64,000 bases of DNA from Blautia sp. OF03-15BH (GTDB taxonomy: Bacteria; Bacillota; Clostridia; Lachnospirales; Lachnospiraceae), in contig NZ_QSCM01000007.1 of NCBI RefSeq assembly GCF_003463065.1, positions 105,022-169,021 on the forward strand. Direction: 5' to 3'. Of the stretch, positions 26,031-34,678 are shown piece after piece. The first letter of the stretch is position 1; each line of letters starts with the position of its first letter. Made by a program: the position numbers and the translations under genes. The notes beneath the pieces were generated by a model that searched no databases, was not told the DNA's origin, and saw only the letters and a program-made list of their open reading frames with translations.

Positions 26031-26744
26031 ATGGAATTATTATCTTTGGAAAAGGAACTGAAAGAAAATTCTTATCCCGGAAGAGGAATCGTGATCGGCC
26101 GGAGCCAGGATGGAACCAAAGCGGTGACCGCCTACTTTATCATGGGAAGAAGTGAAAACAGCAGAAACCGTGTATTTGTGGAAGAAGGAAAGGGCATCCG
26201 TACACAGGCATTCGACCCGTCCAAGCTTACTGACCCAAGCCTCATCATCTATGCTCCCGTCCGTGTTCTTGGAAATCGCACCATCGTTACAAACGGTGAT
26301 CAGACGGATACCATTTATGAAGGAATGGATCAGGAACTGACCTTTGAGCAGAGCTTAAGATGCCGGGAGTTCGAGCCGGACGCACCGAACTACACCCCGC
26401 GTATTTCCGGTGTGATGCACATTGAGAACGGAAACTATGATTTTGCCATGTCCATCTTAAAGAGCAACAACGGCGATCCGGACTGCTGCCAGCGTTTCAC
26501 CTTTGCTTACGATAAGCCGAAGGCCGGCGAGGGCCGTTTCATCCATACCTACAAATGCGACGGTAATCCGCTCCCGAGCTTTGAAGGTGAGCCGAAACCG
26601 GTAGCCATTTCCGGTGATATCGATGCTTTTACAGAGCTTGTATGGAACAGCCTCAATGAAGAGAATAAAGTTTCCCTGTTTGTCCGTTACATTGACATTG
26701 CCACCGGAAACTATGAAACCAGAATCGTAAATAAAAACAAATAA
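26031..26744 (+). CDS. IMP cyclohydrolase, PurO-like family
   Basis: Closes FAICAR to IMP, the last step of de novo purine synthesis. 237 residues of the PF07826-type (archaeal PurO-related) fold: NSYPGRGIVIGRS near 12, VTAYFIMGRSENSRNRVF near 32, PSLIIYAPVRVLG near 70, TPRISGVMH near 125. ATG 26031 has AAAAGGAG upstream; a longer frame upstream runs through the riboswitch and is not real. Followed by AICAR formyltransferase after 17 bases, so the two replace bifunctional PurH. Confidence 0.9.
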   Translation: MELLSLEKELKENSYPGRGIVIGRSQDGTKAVTAYFIMGRSENSRNRVFVEEGKGIRTQAFDPSKLTDPSLIIYAPVRVLGNRTIVTNGDQTDTIYEGMDQELTFEQSLRCREFEPDAPNYTPRISGVMHIENGNYDFAMSILKSNNGDPDCCQRFTFAYDKPKAGEGRFIHTYKCDGNPLPSFEGEPKPVAISGDIDAFTELVWNSLNEENKVSLFVRYIDIATGNYETRIVNKNK

Positions 26745-26761
26745 GAAAGGAAGAGCAGATC

Positions 26762-27946
26762 ATGAAAGAACTTGCTTTAAAATATGGATGCAACCCCAAT
26801 CAGAAACCGTCCCGCATTTATATGGAAGATGGAAGTGAGCTTCCCATTCAGGTACTTTCCGGCAAACCGGGTTATATCAATTTCCTGGATGCGTTCAACG
26901 GCTGGCAGCTGGTGAGCGGTCTGAAGAAAGAAACCGGACTTCCGGCAGCGACTTCCTTTAAACACGTATCTCCGGCAGGTGCGGCAGTCGGTCTTCCGCT
27001 TACCGAGACACTGGCAAAAATCTACTGGGTAGAGGATATGGACTGGAAAAACTTCTCCCCGCTGGCCTGTGCTTATGCAAGAGCCAGAGGCGCAGACCGT
27101 ATGTCTTCCTTCGGAGATTTCATTGCTCTTTCCGATACCTGTGACAAAGATACCGCTCTTCTTATCAAGAGAGAGGTTTCTGACGGTGTGATCGCTCCGG
27201 GCTATACCGAGGAGGCTCTGGAGATCCTTCATCAGAAGAAAAAAGGAAACTACAACGTGATCCAGATCGACCCGGATTACGTTCCGGATCCCATCGAGCG
27301 TAAGCAGGTGTACGGCGTGACCTTTGAGCAGGGCCGTCAGGAGCTGGCGATCGATGATCAGCTGATCTCTAATATCGTAACAAAGAATAAAGAGCTGAGT
27401 GAGGAAGCAAAGAGAGATATGAAGATTTCTCTTATCATCCTCAAATACACCCAGTCCAACTCCGTCTGCTTCGTAAAAGACGGACAGGCTATCGGCGTAG
27501 GAGCAGGTCAGCAGTCCCGTGTACATTGTACCCGTCTGGCAGGACAGAAGGCAGACAACTGGTTCCTCCGTCAGTGCCCGAAGGTTCTGAACCTGCCTTT
27601 CCGTGAGGACATCAAACGTGCGGAGAGAGATAACGCCATTGATGTATATATCGGTGAGGAGTATATGGATGTCTGCGCAGATGGCGCATGGGAGCGTATC
27701 TTTACAGAGAAGCCGTCTGTTTTCACCAGAGAAGAGAAACGTGCATGGCTGGATCAGATGACCGGCGTTACCCTTGGATCCGATGCATTCTTCCCCTTCA
27801 GCGACAACATCGAGCGTGCGCATAAGAGCGGTGTTCAGTACATCGCAGAGCCGGGCGGATCTGTCCGTGATGAGGATGTCATCGCAACCTGCGACAAATA
27901 CAACATGGTAATGGCGTTTACAGGAATCCGTCTGTTCCACCATTGA
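26762..27946 (+). CDS. Stand-alone AICAR formyltransferase
   Basis: Transfers the formyl group from 10-formyl-tetrahydrofolate to AICAR (ZMP). 394 residues corresponding to the AICARFT half of PurH without the cyclohydrolase half. Catalytic Lys-His pair in TSFKHVSPAGAAVG near 60-73; ACAYARARGADRMSSFGDF near 99; VKDGQAIGVGAGQQSRVHC near 240; AEPGGSVRD near 365. AAGGAAG upstream of the ATG. Placed under the ZTP riboswitch with the cyclohydrolase, it completes the IMP branch. Confidence 0.95.
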   Translation: MKELALKYGCNPNQKPSRIYMEDGSELPIQVLSGKPGYINFLDAFNGWQLVSGLKKETGLPAATSFKHVSPAGAAVGLPLTETLAKIYWVEDMDWKNFSPLACAYARARGADRMSSFGDFIALSDTCDKDTALLIKREVSDGVIAPGYTEEALEILHQKKKGNYNVIQIDPDYVPDPIERKQVYGVTFEQGRQELAIDDQLISNIVTKNKELSEEAKRDMKISLIILKYTQSNSVCFVKDGQAIGVGAGQQSRVHCTRLAGQKADNWFLRQCPKVLNLPFREDIKRAERDNAIDVYIGEEYMDVCADGAWERIFTEKPSVFTREEKRAWLDQMTGVTLGSDAFFPFSDNIERAHKSGVQYIAEPGGSVRDEDVIATCDKYNMVMAFTGIRLFHH

Positions 27947-27973
27947 TCTTTTTTATACAGACAAAAGCTTTGT

Positions 27974-28004
27974 CCCCTGCTTCCCGAAAGAAGCAGGGGC
28001 TTTT
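27974..28004 (+). terminator. Terminator of the purine operon
   Basis: CCCCTGCTTC / GAAGCAGGGG, a perfect 10-bp stem with CCGAAA loop, then CTTTT. Confidence 0.9.
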
Positions 28005-28107
28005 CCATTCTGCCCACAAGGGATGAAAAAACGGTTTTACTTGCATAAATCCTGTTTTTGTTGCAAAATGAGCAGGATAGAACAAACAGAAACAGGGAGA
28101 TGATCAG

Positions 28108-29295
28108 ATGCTTACCAGAAGACTTTTTGAAGAAAATGTAAAAACACAGCGTTTTGAAGCGCGGGTATTGTCCTGCACAGAAGAAAAAGGAAAATATCAC
28201 ATAGAACTGGATGCTACAGCTTTCTTTCCGGAGGGCGGCGGTCAGCCGGGAGATCAGGGAGAACTTTTTCCAGGTTTAAAGGAAGACGGAGAGCCGGTGA
28301 AGGTTCTGGATACCAGAGAAAAAGCCGGTGTGATCTTTCATGTGACAGACAAGGCCATTTTGGAAGGAACGGAAGTCCTGGGACGGCTGAACTGGGATAA
28401 ACGTCTTCGGAATATGCAGAACCACAGCGGAGAGCACATCCTTTCCGGTCTGATCCATGCAAAGTACGGATATAATAATGTAGGTTTCCATATGGGAAGC
28501 GATGCCGTGACACTGGATCTGGACGGTGTCATTGCTCCGGAAGAACTGCCGGAGTTTGAATGGCAGGTCAACGAAGCGATCGAGAAAAACCTGGAGATCG
28601 AAGTTTTCTATCCAACCAGGGAAGAACTGGAGCACATCGATTACAGGAGCAAAAAAGAGATCGAAGGTCAGGTACGGATCGTCCGGATCGGGGCTTATGA
28701 TACCTGTGCCTGCTGCGGAACCCATGTGGAACGTACCGGAGAGATCCGTCTGATCAAGCTTCTGGGACTTCAGAATTATAAAGGCGGTGTCCGGATCTCC
28801 ATGCTGACCGGAAAAGACGCGATCGATGATTATGAGAAAAAGCATGCCACGATCCAGGAGGCAACGCATCTTCTTTCCGTGAAGCCGGATCAGGTGGACA
28901 GTGGGATTCGGAAGCTTCTGGAGGCAAATGCGGCTCTGAAGTCAAAACTCATTGCTTTTCAGCGCCAGGTCGGAGAAGAAAAAGCCAGCGCGGTTTTGGA
29001 AGGAACAAAGAAGGTCTGCTTCCTGGAGCCGAATTTCCAGAATGATGAGCTCCGTGAGATGTGCAACAAAGCAGCTGTGAAGGCAGAACTTGTGCTTGGC
29101 CTTCTGCCCATCCGGGAAGGCATGTGCCAGTATGTACTGATCAGCACCCGAAAAGATGTCCGTGAAGCAGGGAAAGAGCTGAATTCCAGATTTCAGGGAA
29201 AAGGAGGCGGTCAGCCCTCCATGGTACAGGGCACCCTGATGGCAGACGGAGAAGAGATCCGCAGCTTCTTTCTGGATGCTTTGAACGCAGAGTAA
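28108..29295 (+). CDS. AlaX-like alanyl-tRNA editing protein with DHHA1 domain
   Basis: Trans-editing hydrolase that clears mischarged Ser/Gly-tRNA(Ala). 395 residues without the catalytic aminoacylation domain of AlaRS. N-terminal beta-barrel (FFPEGGGQPGDQG near 38), editing core with the zinc ligands HSGEH near 112-116 and CACCGTH near 197-203, and a C-terminal DHHA1 domain ending in RFQGKGGGQPSMVQG. It is an AlaX-L type by length. AGGGAGATGATCAG precedes the ATG. Monocistronic, with its own terminator at 29510. Confidence 0.92.
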   Translation: MLTRRLFEENVKTQRFEARVLSCTEEKGKYHIELDATAFFPEGGGQPGDQGELFPGLKEDGEPVKVLDTREKAGVIFHVTDKAILEGTEVLGRLNWDKRLRNMQNHSGEHILSGLIHAKYGYNNVGFHMGSDAVTLDLDGVIAPEELPEFEWQVNEAIEKNLEIEVFYPTREELEHIDYRSKKEIEGQVRIVRIGAYDTCACCGTHVERTGEIRLIKLLGLQNYKGGVRISMLTGKDAIDDYEKKHATIQEATHLLSVKPDQVDSGIRKLLEANAALKSKLIAFQRQVGEEKASAVLEGTKKVCFLEPNFQNDELREMCNKAAVKAELVLGLLPIREGMCQYVLISTRKDVREAGKELNSRFQGKGGGQPSMVQGTLMADGEEIRSFFLDALNAE

Positions 29296-29509
29296 GCGTT
29301 TCACCGCTTCAAGTGCGCGGAGCACGAAGAGGATTGCGAATGTCCGCGTTACCGTTGTTTCGGAATCACTATGAAAAAGTTTAGATTTTCTTAGGACTTT
29401 TTTGAAAAAAGTTCTTCTTTCTGACACAGACTCATCACAATTGAACTCTATAATGGAGTTCAACAAAGCAGTGATTGCTTTTTCATATATACTTTTCTCT
29501 CTTTTCTTG
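29296..29509. other. Intergenic stretch with small palindromes
   Basis: No gene seen. It contains TTGAACTC-TATAATG-GAGTTCAA at 29441-29463 (8-bp arms enclosing a TATAAT), an AAAGCA/TGCTTTTT hairpin at 29465-29483, and a GAACTTTTTTC-type hairpin near 29394-29415. Confidence 0.5.
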
Positions 29510-29537
29510 GGACCTGTGTAAGCGGCACGGGTCCTTT
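29510..29537 (+). terminator. Terminator between convergent genes
   Basis: GGACCTGTG / CACGGGTCC stem with a TAAGCGG loop and a T5 tail. Confidence 0.8.
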
Positions 29538-29548
29538 TTCTGTCCGGC

Positions 29549-30295
29549 TTATAAAAACCCCTTTTCGCGGAAATCCAGGAACAATTTTTCCAATGCTTCC
29601 GGGTCATCGGAGACTTTCTGAAGCTCATCAAAGCGTTTCTCACGGAGCAGCAGCCGGTTGACGGAGCACATCGCAGAGATGCCACGGGAGTCTTCCGGAG
29701 AAAAAAGAGGGTGTTTTGCGAATAAGGCTTTCAGTTCCCGTTCCCGAAGCACTTCTTCCAGAAGAGGGGCGGCAGAAGCGAGAATCGGAAAATGCCGGCT
29801 CAGGAGTGGAAGCTCAGAAGCCTGGCGGACCAGAAGAAAGAGCGAAAAGGCATAGAGATTGGGAAAAGCTGGCAGTACGGGCTGGAGAGCGGAAAGATTC
29901 AGACTGCGGCAGGAAAGGGACGGACCGGAAGAAGTGAAATTTCCATAGAAAAAGGGATTTTTCTGATCCGGTTCCTGAAAAAGAAAAAAGATACGGAGAA
30001 ATTTTTCCGGAAAACCGGGTTGTGGAGAGGAAAAAGGAAGAGGAGAAGCAAAAGAAGCAGAGCGGGAAAAGAACGGGATGATCTCCAGAAGAAAGAACTC
30101 TCCGGAATCGGTCCGTACCCGAAGGCAGAAGCCGTTTTCGCAGAGGCTTCCGGGATACCAGACGGCAGATAACAGCCGTTCCGGGGGCAGACCGGTCAGT
30201 GCGGCGGCGAGAAGCTTTCGGGCGGCAGGGTATTTTTTGAAAAAAGAGAAAAAAAGAGCAGGCTGAAAGACCCAGCTGGAGAAACGTGCGGACAT
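29549..30295 (-). CDS. Rpn/PD-(D/E)XK-like protein, divergent
   Basis: 248 residues. Start 30295 is fixed by CGGAGG 7 bases upstream; the longer frame to 30877 is an artefact. The N-terminal KKYPAARKLLAAALTGLPPE followed by RVRTDSGEFFLLEIIPFFSR resembles the opening of Rpn-family recombination-promoting nuclease/transposase-like proteins (L..LTGL, then R...GE.F..EI). The usual metal-binding Asp and E-x-K residues are not clear. The C-terminal HPLFSPEDSRGISAMCSVNR and DPEALEKLFLDF are compatible. A long Phe/Ser/Pro-rich middle suggests drift, so it may be a decayed or degenerate relative. Confidence 0.5.
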   Translation of the reverse strand: MSARFSSWVFQPALFFSFFKKYPAARKLLAAALTGLPPERLLSAVWYPGSLCENGFCLRVRTDSGEFFLLEIIPFFSRSASFASPLPFSSPQPGFPEKFLRIFFLFQEPDQKNPFFYGNFTSSGPSLSCRSLNLSALQPVLPAFPNLYAFSLFLLVRQASELPLLSRHFPILASAAPLLEEVLRERELKALFAKHPLFSPEDSRGISAMCSVNRLLLREKRFDELQKVSDDPEALEKLFLDFREKGFL

Positions 30296-30341
30296 AAAAA
30301 AACCTCCGGGAAGAAAAAGGGATAACAAGCAAAAAGAGACG

Positions 30342-30370
30342 TTGCCCAATAAAATAGGCTGTGCTAGAAT
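30342..30370 (+). promoter_or_regulatory. Possible promoter of the DUF6472/cyclophilin operon
   Basis: TTGCCC at 30342-30347 and TAGAAT at 30365-30370 with a 17-base spacer. It leaves a ~165-base leader before the first start. Pattern match only. Confidence 0.45.
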
Positions 30371-30535
30371 AAACGGGATGATGTAAAAGCAGACAAATCC
30401 AAAGAACTGAAATGAAATTTCCATTATCATATCAGAAAAAAGGAAAACTGTCAATCTGTAATCCTTCAAAACTACAGAAAATCCATGAAAAAATGAAGGA
30501 ACAGTTTGCAAAGACATCCATTGGAGGAAACGTAC

Positions 30536-30727
30536 ATGCAGAAGAAGAAAACAACCGGCAGCTGTGAAAGCTGCACCTATTATGCTTACGATGAAGACTA
30601 TGAGTGTTACATCTGTGAGATGGATCTGGATGAGGACGAGCTGGTGCGCTTTCTCTCCGACACCCATTATGACTGTCCTTACTACCGGAATGGCGACGAA
30701 TATCTGGTAGTCAGGAAGCAGATCTGA
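30536..30727 (+). CDS. Small Cys-rich DUF6472-like protein
   Basis: 63 residues: MQKKKTTGSCESCTYYAYDE start, with C-x2-C (CESC) and C-x2-C (CYIC) pairs and a late CPYY, suggesting one zinc site. TTGGAGG lies 9 bases upstream of ATG 30536. This type of conserved small protein is widespread in Lachnospiraceae; function unknown. The cyclophilin start follows 17 bases after its stop. Confidence 0.75.
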   Translation: MQKKKTTGSCESCTYYAYDEDYECYICEMDLDEDELVRFLSDTHYDCPYYRNGDEYLVVRKQI

Positions 30728-30743
30728 TGAAAGGAGAATTATC

Positions 30744-31382
30744 ATGAAGAACAACAAAAAAACAACAGGCATCATCGCAGGGCTCCTGCTCCTGATCGTT
30801 GTCCTGGTGGCAGCGGTCATCGCCCTGTTTGCCGTTCGCGGTAAAAAGGAGAGTACAGAAGGCAGCACAGAAACCATCGATACGGCAGGAAAACACCATA
30901 TCGAGATCCAGGTGAAGGATTACGGCACCATCAAGGCAGAGCTGGACGGGGATGCCGCTCCGATCACAGTGGCCAATTTCCTGAAACTGGCTGAGAGCGG
31001 TTTTTACGACGGACTGACCTTCCACCGCATCATCGACGGCTTCATGATCCAGGGCGGAGATCCCAAAGGAAACGGAACCGGAGGAGCAGATAAGACCATC
31101 AAGGGTGAGTTTTCACAAAACGGTGTGGAAAACAAGCTCTCTCATGTAAGAGGAACCCTTTCCATGGCACGTTCACAGGATATGGACAGCGCCAGCTCCC
31201 AGTTTTTCATTGTCCAGAGTGACTGTACTTACCTGGACGGCCAGTATGCTGCCTTTGGAACCGTGACGGAAGGGATGGAACTGGTGGACAAGATCTGCAA
31301 AGACACGCCGGTACAGGATAACAACGGAACCGTCAGTGCCGCTGATCAGCCGGTGATCGAGAGTATCAAAGTGATCGACTGA
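30744..31382 (+). CDS. Membrane-anchored cyclophilin-type peptidyl-prolyl isomerase
   Basis: Speeds cis-trans proline isomerisation outside the membrane. 212 residues: an N-terminal anchor (GIIAGLLLLIVVLVAAVIAL, about 9-28), then a short-form cyclophilin domain: PITVANFLKLAESGFYDGLT, FHRIIDGFMIQGGDPKGNG and SQFFIVQ, with the catalytic Arg in FHRI. AAAGGAG upstream. Two bases separate it from the metallopeptidase gene. Confidence 0.93.
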   Translation: MKNNKKTTGIIAGLLLLIVVLVAAVIALFAVRGKKESTEGSTETIDTAGKHHIEIQVKDYGTIKAELDGDAAPITVANFLKLAESGFYDGLTFHRIIDGFMIQGGDPKGNGTGGADKTIKGEFSQNGVENKLSHVRGTLSMARSQDMDSASSQFFIVQSDCTYLDGQYAAFGTVTEGMELVDKICKDTPVQDNNGTVSAADQPVIESIKVID

Positions 31383-31384
31383 TC

Positions 31385-31936
31385 ATGAAACAGAAAGAAT
31401 TTATGCTGGGTGATATCCCTGTCACCATGGAACGGCGGAAGGTGAAAAATCTGAACCTCTATGTGCAGCCGCCGGAAGGCCGTGTTCTGGCAACGCTTCC
31501 CTGGCACATGCGGGAAGACGAGGCGGTCCGCTTCATCCGGAGCAAGGAAAGCTGGATCCGCCATGCCCGGGAAAAGATAAAAGAGCGGGAGCAGTCCGCG
31601 GAAACCCCGCTTCCTTATACGGAGGAAGAGATCAGCGCATTGAAACATACCGTTCTTCGCCTGGCAGAATACTGGGAGCCCATTATGAAAGTCCACTGCA
31701 CCGGCTGGCAGCTGCGGGAGATGAAGACCCGCTGGGGAAGCTGTACGGTGGAAACCGGGAAGATCCGGCTGAATGCAAGGCTTGCCCGAAAACCGGAGAC
31801 CTGCGTGGAATACGTTCTGGTCCACGAACTCTGCCATCTTCTGGAACCCAGCCACAATGCCCGTTTTCATCGGCTGATGGACGGATTTCTGCCGGACTGG
31901 CAGGCGAGAAAGCTGCTTTTAAATCAAAAAGAATAA
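31385..31936 (+). CDS. YgjP/SprT-like M48-type metallopeptidase (DUF45)
   Basis: 183 residues. The HExxH motif appears as HELCHLLEPSHNARFH near 147-162 (HELCH, third ligand in SHN.RF). The MKTRWGSCTVETGKIRLN block near 115-132 is diagnostic of the DUF45/WLM family. Cytosolic; the substrate is unknown. It follows the cyclophilin after 2 bases and probably shares its promoter. Confidence 0.88.
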   Translation: MKQKEFMLGDIPVTMERRKVKNLNLYVQPPEGRVLATLPWHMREDEAVRFIRSKESWIRHAREKIKEREQSAETPLPYTEEEISALKHTVLRLAEYWEPIMKVHCTGWQLREMKTRWGSCTVETGKIRLNARLARKPETCVEYVLVHELCHLLEPSHNARFHRLMDGFLPDWQARKLLLNQKE

Positions 31937-32026
31937 AAAAACGTAGATCCGGAGATACTTTCCTTGTCTGTAACTGTTCAGCAGCTTCACAGGCTGCAAT
32001 ATTCTGCAGGAAAGAAGGAATGTTCC

Positions 32027-32458
32027 ATGACAACAGAGATCGATCTTTTAAACACGATTCACGAGTATGCGGACATGGGGCTGGACGGGCTGAACCAGGT
32101 GATCCCCCTCTCCTCGGATCCGTCCTTTACCAGAGAGCTTCAGCATCAGAAAAGTGACTATGAAGAAGCCTTGAAGAAAAGCGAAGAGCTTCTGGAAGAA
32201 CGCCATGTTTCCCGGGGAAAAGAAGCCGGCCCCGTGGCGAAAATGATGAGCACAGTCATGACACGGGCCAAAAACCTGGTGGATCCGTCCACGTCCAGGC
32301 TGGCAGAAATGGTCTTTCAGGGAAACAACATGGGGATCACCGAGCTCACCAAAGGCATCAATGATTACCACGGAGAGGATAAAGTGGTTTTAAGCTTTGC
32401 CGAAAAACAGCTGAAACAGGAAGAACATCACGCAGAAACCATGAAGAAGTACCTTTGA
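32027..32458 (+). CDS. Helical ferritin-like hypothetical protein
   Basis: 143 residues, mostly amphipathic helix: EIDLLNTIHEYADMGLDGLN, KSDYEEALKKSEELLEE, VVLSFAEKQLKQEEHHAETM. The spacing of E..H pairs suggests a ferritin-like/DUF2383-type four-helix bundle, but metal ligands cannot be proven by eye. ATG 32027 has GAAGGAA 7 bases upstream; an upstream frame from 31964 lacks one. Ends in a strong terminator. Confidence 0.6.
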   Translation: MTTEIDLLNTIHEYADMGLDGLNQVIPLSSDPSFTRELQHQKSDYEEALKKSEELLEERHVSRGKEAGPVAKMMSTVMTRAKNLVDPSTSRLAEMVFQGNNMGITELTKGINDYHGEDKVVLSFAEKQLKQEEHHAETMKKYL

Positions 32459-32464
32459 TGCACA

Positions 32465-32492
32465 CCCCGCCCCAACAGGCGGGGATTTTTTT
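32465..32492 (+). terminator. Terminator before the JetABC operon
   Basis: CCCCGCC / GGCGGGG stem, CCAACA-type loop, followed by ATTTTTTT. Confidence 0.9.
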
Positions 32493-32493
32493 C

Positions 32494-32523
32494 TTGAAGA
32501 AAAGCTTTTGCTTATGATATACT
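32494..32523 (+). promoter_or_regulatory. Promoter of the JetABC operon
   Basis: TTGAAG at 32494-32499 and TATACT at 32518-32523, 18-base spacer, immediately after the preceding terminator. The first start codon lies about 75 bases downstream. Confidence 0.65.
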
Positions 32524-32603
32524 TGCACGAGATGACGATCCCTCCTTTTCGTATGGAAACGGGGGGATATTGTGAGTTTGACCCAGATAAGGAGTTTTTA
32601 TAT

Positions 32604-34010
32604 ATGAATCTATTCGACACGCTCCCCGGCAGCTTTTTCAACTGTCTGGCCAGCGGGAGCAGCAACCGCATCTATGCGGACTGCCTGCTTCTCATCTATC
32701 ACGAATATGACCGGGAGATCACTTACCGGATCCCGAGAAGTCAGGTCCGGGATGCCCTGGCCGTCTATCTGATGGAGCACCAGATCGAGCATCTGGAAGA
32801 AGAACCGGAGGAAAATACAAACTATAATGAGCTTGCCAACGGTGTGATCCGCCGCTTCTGCTCGCGGGAAGTGGGCTGGCTGGAAGAAGACATTGACGAT
32901 GCCACGTATGAAAAACACATCATCATGACAGAGCAGGGCGTTCTTCTCTCCGAGTTTCTCCAGCAGCTGATGAAACCGGAACGGGAGGAATTTTCCAGCT
33001 ATATTTTCAATGTCTATAACATTCTGAAGGATCCGGACCAATGGGAGGACGATCCCTATATCAACGGTCTCAGGGCGGTTTACCGCAATGCCAAACTTCT
33101 TTCCAAAGCTCTGAAACGCCTGGCTACATTTATCAAAAAGATCATCGAGCGGATGGTCCAGGAAGAGACTATGGAGAGTCTGACGGAAAATATCCTGGAG
33201 TACTGCGAGGGCGATTTTATCAAAGAATATGCCCGTCTGACCAAGCAGCAGAACATCCATATTTACCGTTCCTATATCCGTCTTCGCCTGGAAGAAATCC
33301 AGAATGATGCCGCTCTTCTGGAAAAAATGGCTGATGGCTGCAGCCTGGAGGAGAACCGGAGCAAGGAAGAAAGCCGGGCTCAGGTTCAGGATATGCTCCA
33401 TACGATCCGCCAGTTTTTTACGGAGGATTACGATGAGATCATGCGTGATATCAAGCACAAGATCACCGTCTACCTTCAGCTGGCGATCGGAAGAGCCCGT
33501 TTTATCCGGAACAGGAGCCGGGATATCCGGGGAAATGTCGAGCAGACCATCCGGATCCTGACGGAGGAAATGGATGATCTGGGCTGGAAGGATGACCTTC
33601 CGGAGGAAATGAATCCGCTGTTTGATCTGGAGAGCAATGAATTCCTGGATCTGGATTCCATCCGCTATCCGCGGAAAAACCAGCGGATCGCCAAAGCTTC
33701 CCAGGTGGAAGTGGAGGATATGACAGAGGAGGACATCGAGCGGGCACGGCTGGCGCAGGAGCGTGAGGCAGAAAACCCCTATTCCAAGGAAAAAATGAAA
33801 TCCTATGTGGAACAGGTCATGGGAAGCCGGAAGGAGCTTTCCAGTGATGATCTTCCACTGGACAGCAAAAACGAACTGCTCAGTGCACTTTCCGCCGTGG
33901 CCTACGGTAAGGAAAATGGCTTTGAGATCCGGGTGGAAGAGGGCTATATGGAACTGCAGCAGATGCTGATCCGGCGATTTACCATAGAAAAAGAGGAGAA
34001 CAACGAATGA
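32604..34010 (+). CDS. jetA: Wadjet/Mks-type JetA subunit (DUF5716-like)
   Basis: 468 residues, kleisin-like subunit of an SMC complex. Start: MNLFDTLPGSFFNCLASGSS; then a helical repeat-rich body and an acidic C-terminal part (VEVEDMTEEDIERARLAQER). AAGGAG lies 9 bases before ATG 32604; a longer frame from 32508 lacks a site. The JetA call rests on the DUF5716-like start plus the tight operon with DUF4194 and SMC genes (4-base overlap with the next). No frame damage. It could serve plasmid defence or chromosome condensation. Confidence 0.82.
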   Translation: MNLFDTLPGSFFNCLASGSSNRIYADCLLLIYHEYDREITYRIPRSQVRDALAVYLMEHQIEHLEEEPEENTNYNELANGVIRRFCSREVGWLEEDIDDATYEKHIIMTEQGVLLSEFLQQLMKPEREEFSSYIFNVYNILKDPDQWEDDPYINGLRAVYRNAKLLSKALKRLATFIKKIIERMVQEETMESLTENILEYCEGDFIKEYARLTKQQNIHIYRSYIRLRLEEIQNDAALLEKMADGCSLEENRSKEESRAQVQDMLHTIRQFFTEDYDEIMRDIKHKITVYLQLAIGRARFIRNRSRDIRGNVEQTIRILTEEMDDLGWKDDLPEEMNPLFDLESNEFLDLDSIRYPRKNQRIAKASQVEVEDMTEEDIERARLAQEREAENPYSKEKMKSYVEQVMGSRKELSSDDLPLDSKNELLSALSAVAYGKENGFEIRVEEGYMELQQMLIRRFTIEKEENNE

Positions 34011-34678
34011 ATATAGAAGAATTCTGGGAGAACTTTACCTCTTCTGAGAAGGATCTGTTTCAGAAAAGCTGCAGAAGACTTCTGAAACAGACCTTTATTG
34101 TCCGTGACCGGGACGAGGAGAGTAAGCGTGCCTACTATTTTATTTCCAAAAATCCGGAGCCCTTTTCCGTCTATCTGGGCTACATCGGCTTTGATGTACT
34201 GACGGACCGCGAGAACGGTGTGGTCATGCTCCGGAACTGCCGGGATATGGGGGAAAACGGCCGGCTCCAGATCAATCATGTAGCCCTAAAAAAGATGGAA
34301 AGCGTGGTGCTTTGCTGCCTCTGGGCCATGTATGCGGACCGGATCCGCGCGGGAAGCCTTTCCAAAAATATCACAGTTACACTGACGGACCTTCGCTTTG
34401 AACTGGAAAAATACAAGGTGAAGGATCAGATTGACAAGAGCACGATGACGGCCATTCTGTCTCTTTTTTCCAGATATCAGCTCTTACAGGTGGTGGGCAG
34501 GATCGGTGACGATGACTGCCGGATCTGCCTTCTGCCCTCCATGCAGTTTGCTCTGGATCCCGATGAATTCCAGAACTTTGTAAATACGGCAGAAAAGCGG
34601 ATGCAGGAACGGTGGAACGAGACAGAAAGCGAAATGGATGAGGAGGAGCAGGATGCAGACACAGACACCGATGAATAG
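34007..34678 (+). CDS. jetB: JetB subunit (DUF4194)
   Basis: 223 residues, winged-helix KITE-like partner of the SMC complex. Recognisable blocks: LLKQTFIVRDRDEESKRAYY near 23, AYYFISKNPEPFSVYLGYIG, VVLCCLWAMYADRIRAGS near 102, and ILSLFSRYQLLQVVG near 150. A very acidic tail (TESEMDEEEQDADTDTDE) ends the protein. Overlaps jetA by 4 bases and jetC by 26 bases, so expression is tightly coupled. Confidence 0.87.
   Translation: MNIEEFWENFTSSEKDLFQKSCRRLLKQTFIVRDRDEESKRAYYFISKNPEPFSVYLGYIGFDVLTDRENGVVMLRNCRDMGENGRLQINHVALKKMESVVLCCLWAMYADRIRAGSLSKNITVTLTDLRFELEKYKVKDQIDKSTMTAILSLFSRYQLLQVVGRIGDDDCRICLLPSMQFALDPDEFQNFVNTAEKRMQERWNETESEMDEEEQDADTDTDE

Noticed and set aside
26777..27943. 388-codon open frame on the minus strand
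   Set aside because: It is the exact antisense of the AICAR formyltransferase, with no ribosome site and no recognisable protein motif.
30296..30877. N-terminal extension of the 442-codon minus-strand frame
   Set aside because: It is antisense to the DUF6472 and cyclophilin genes; a strong ribosome site fixes the real start at 30295.
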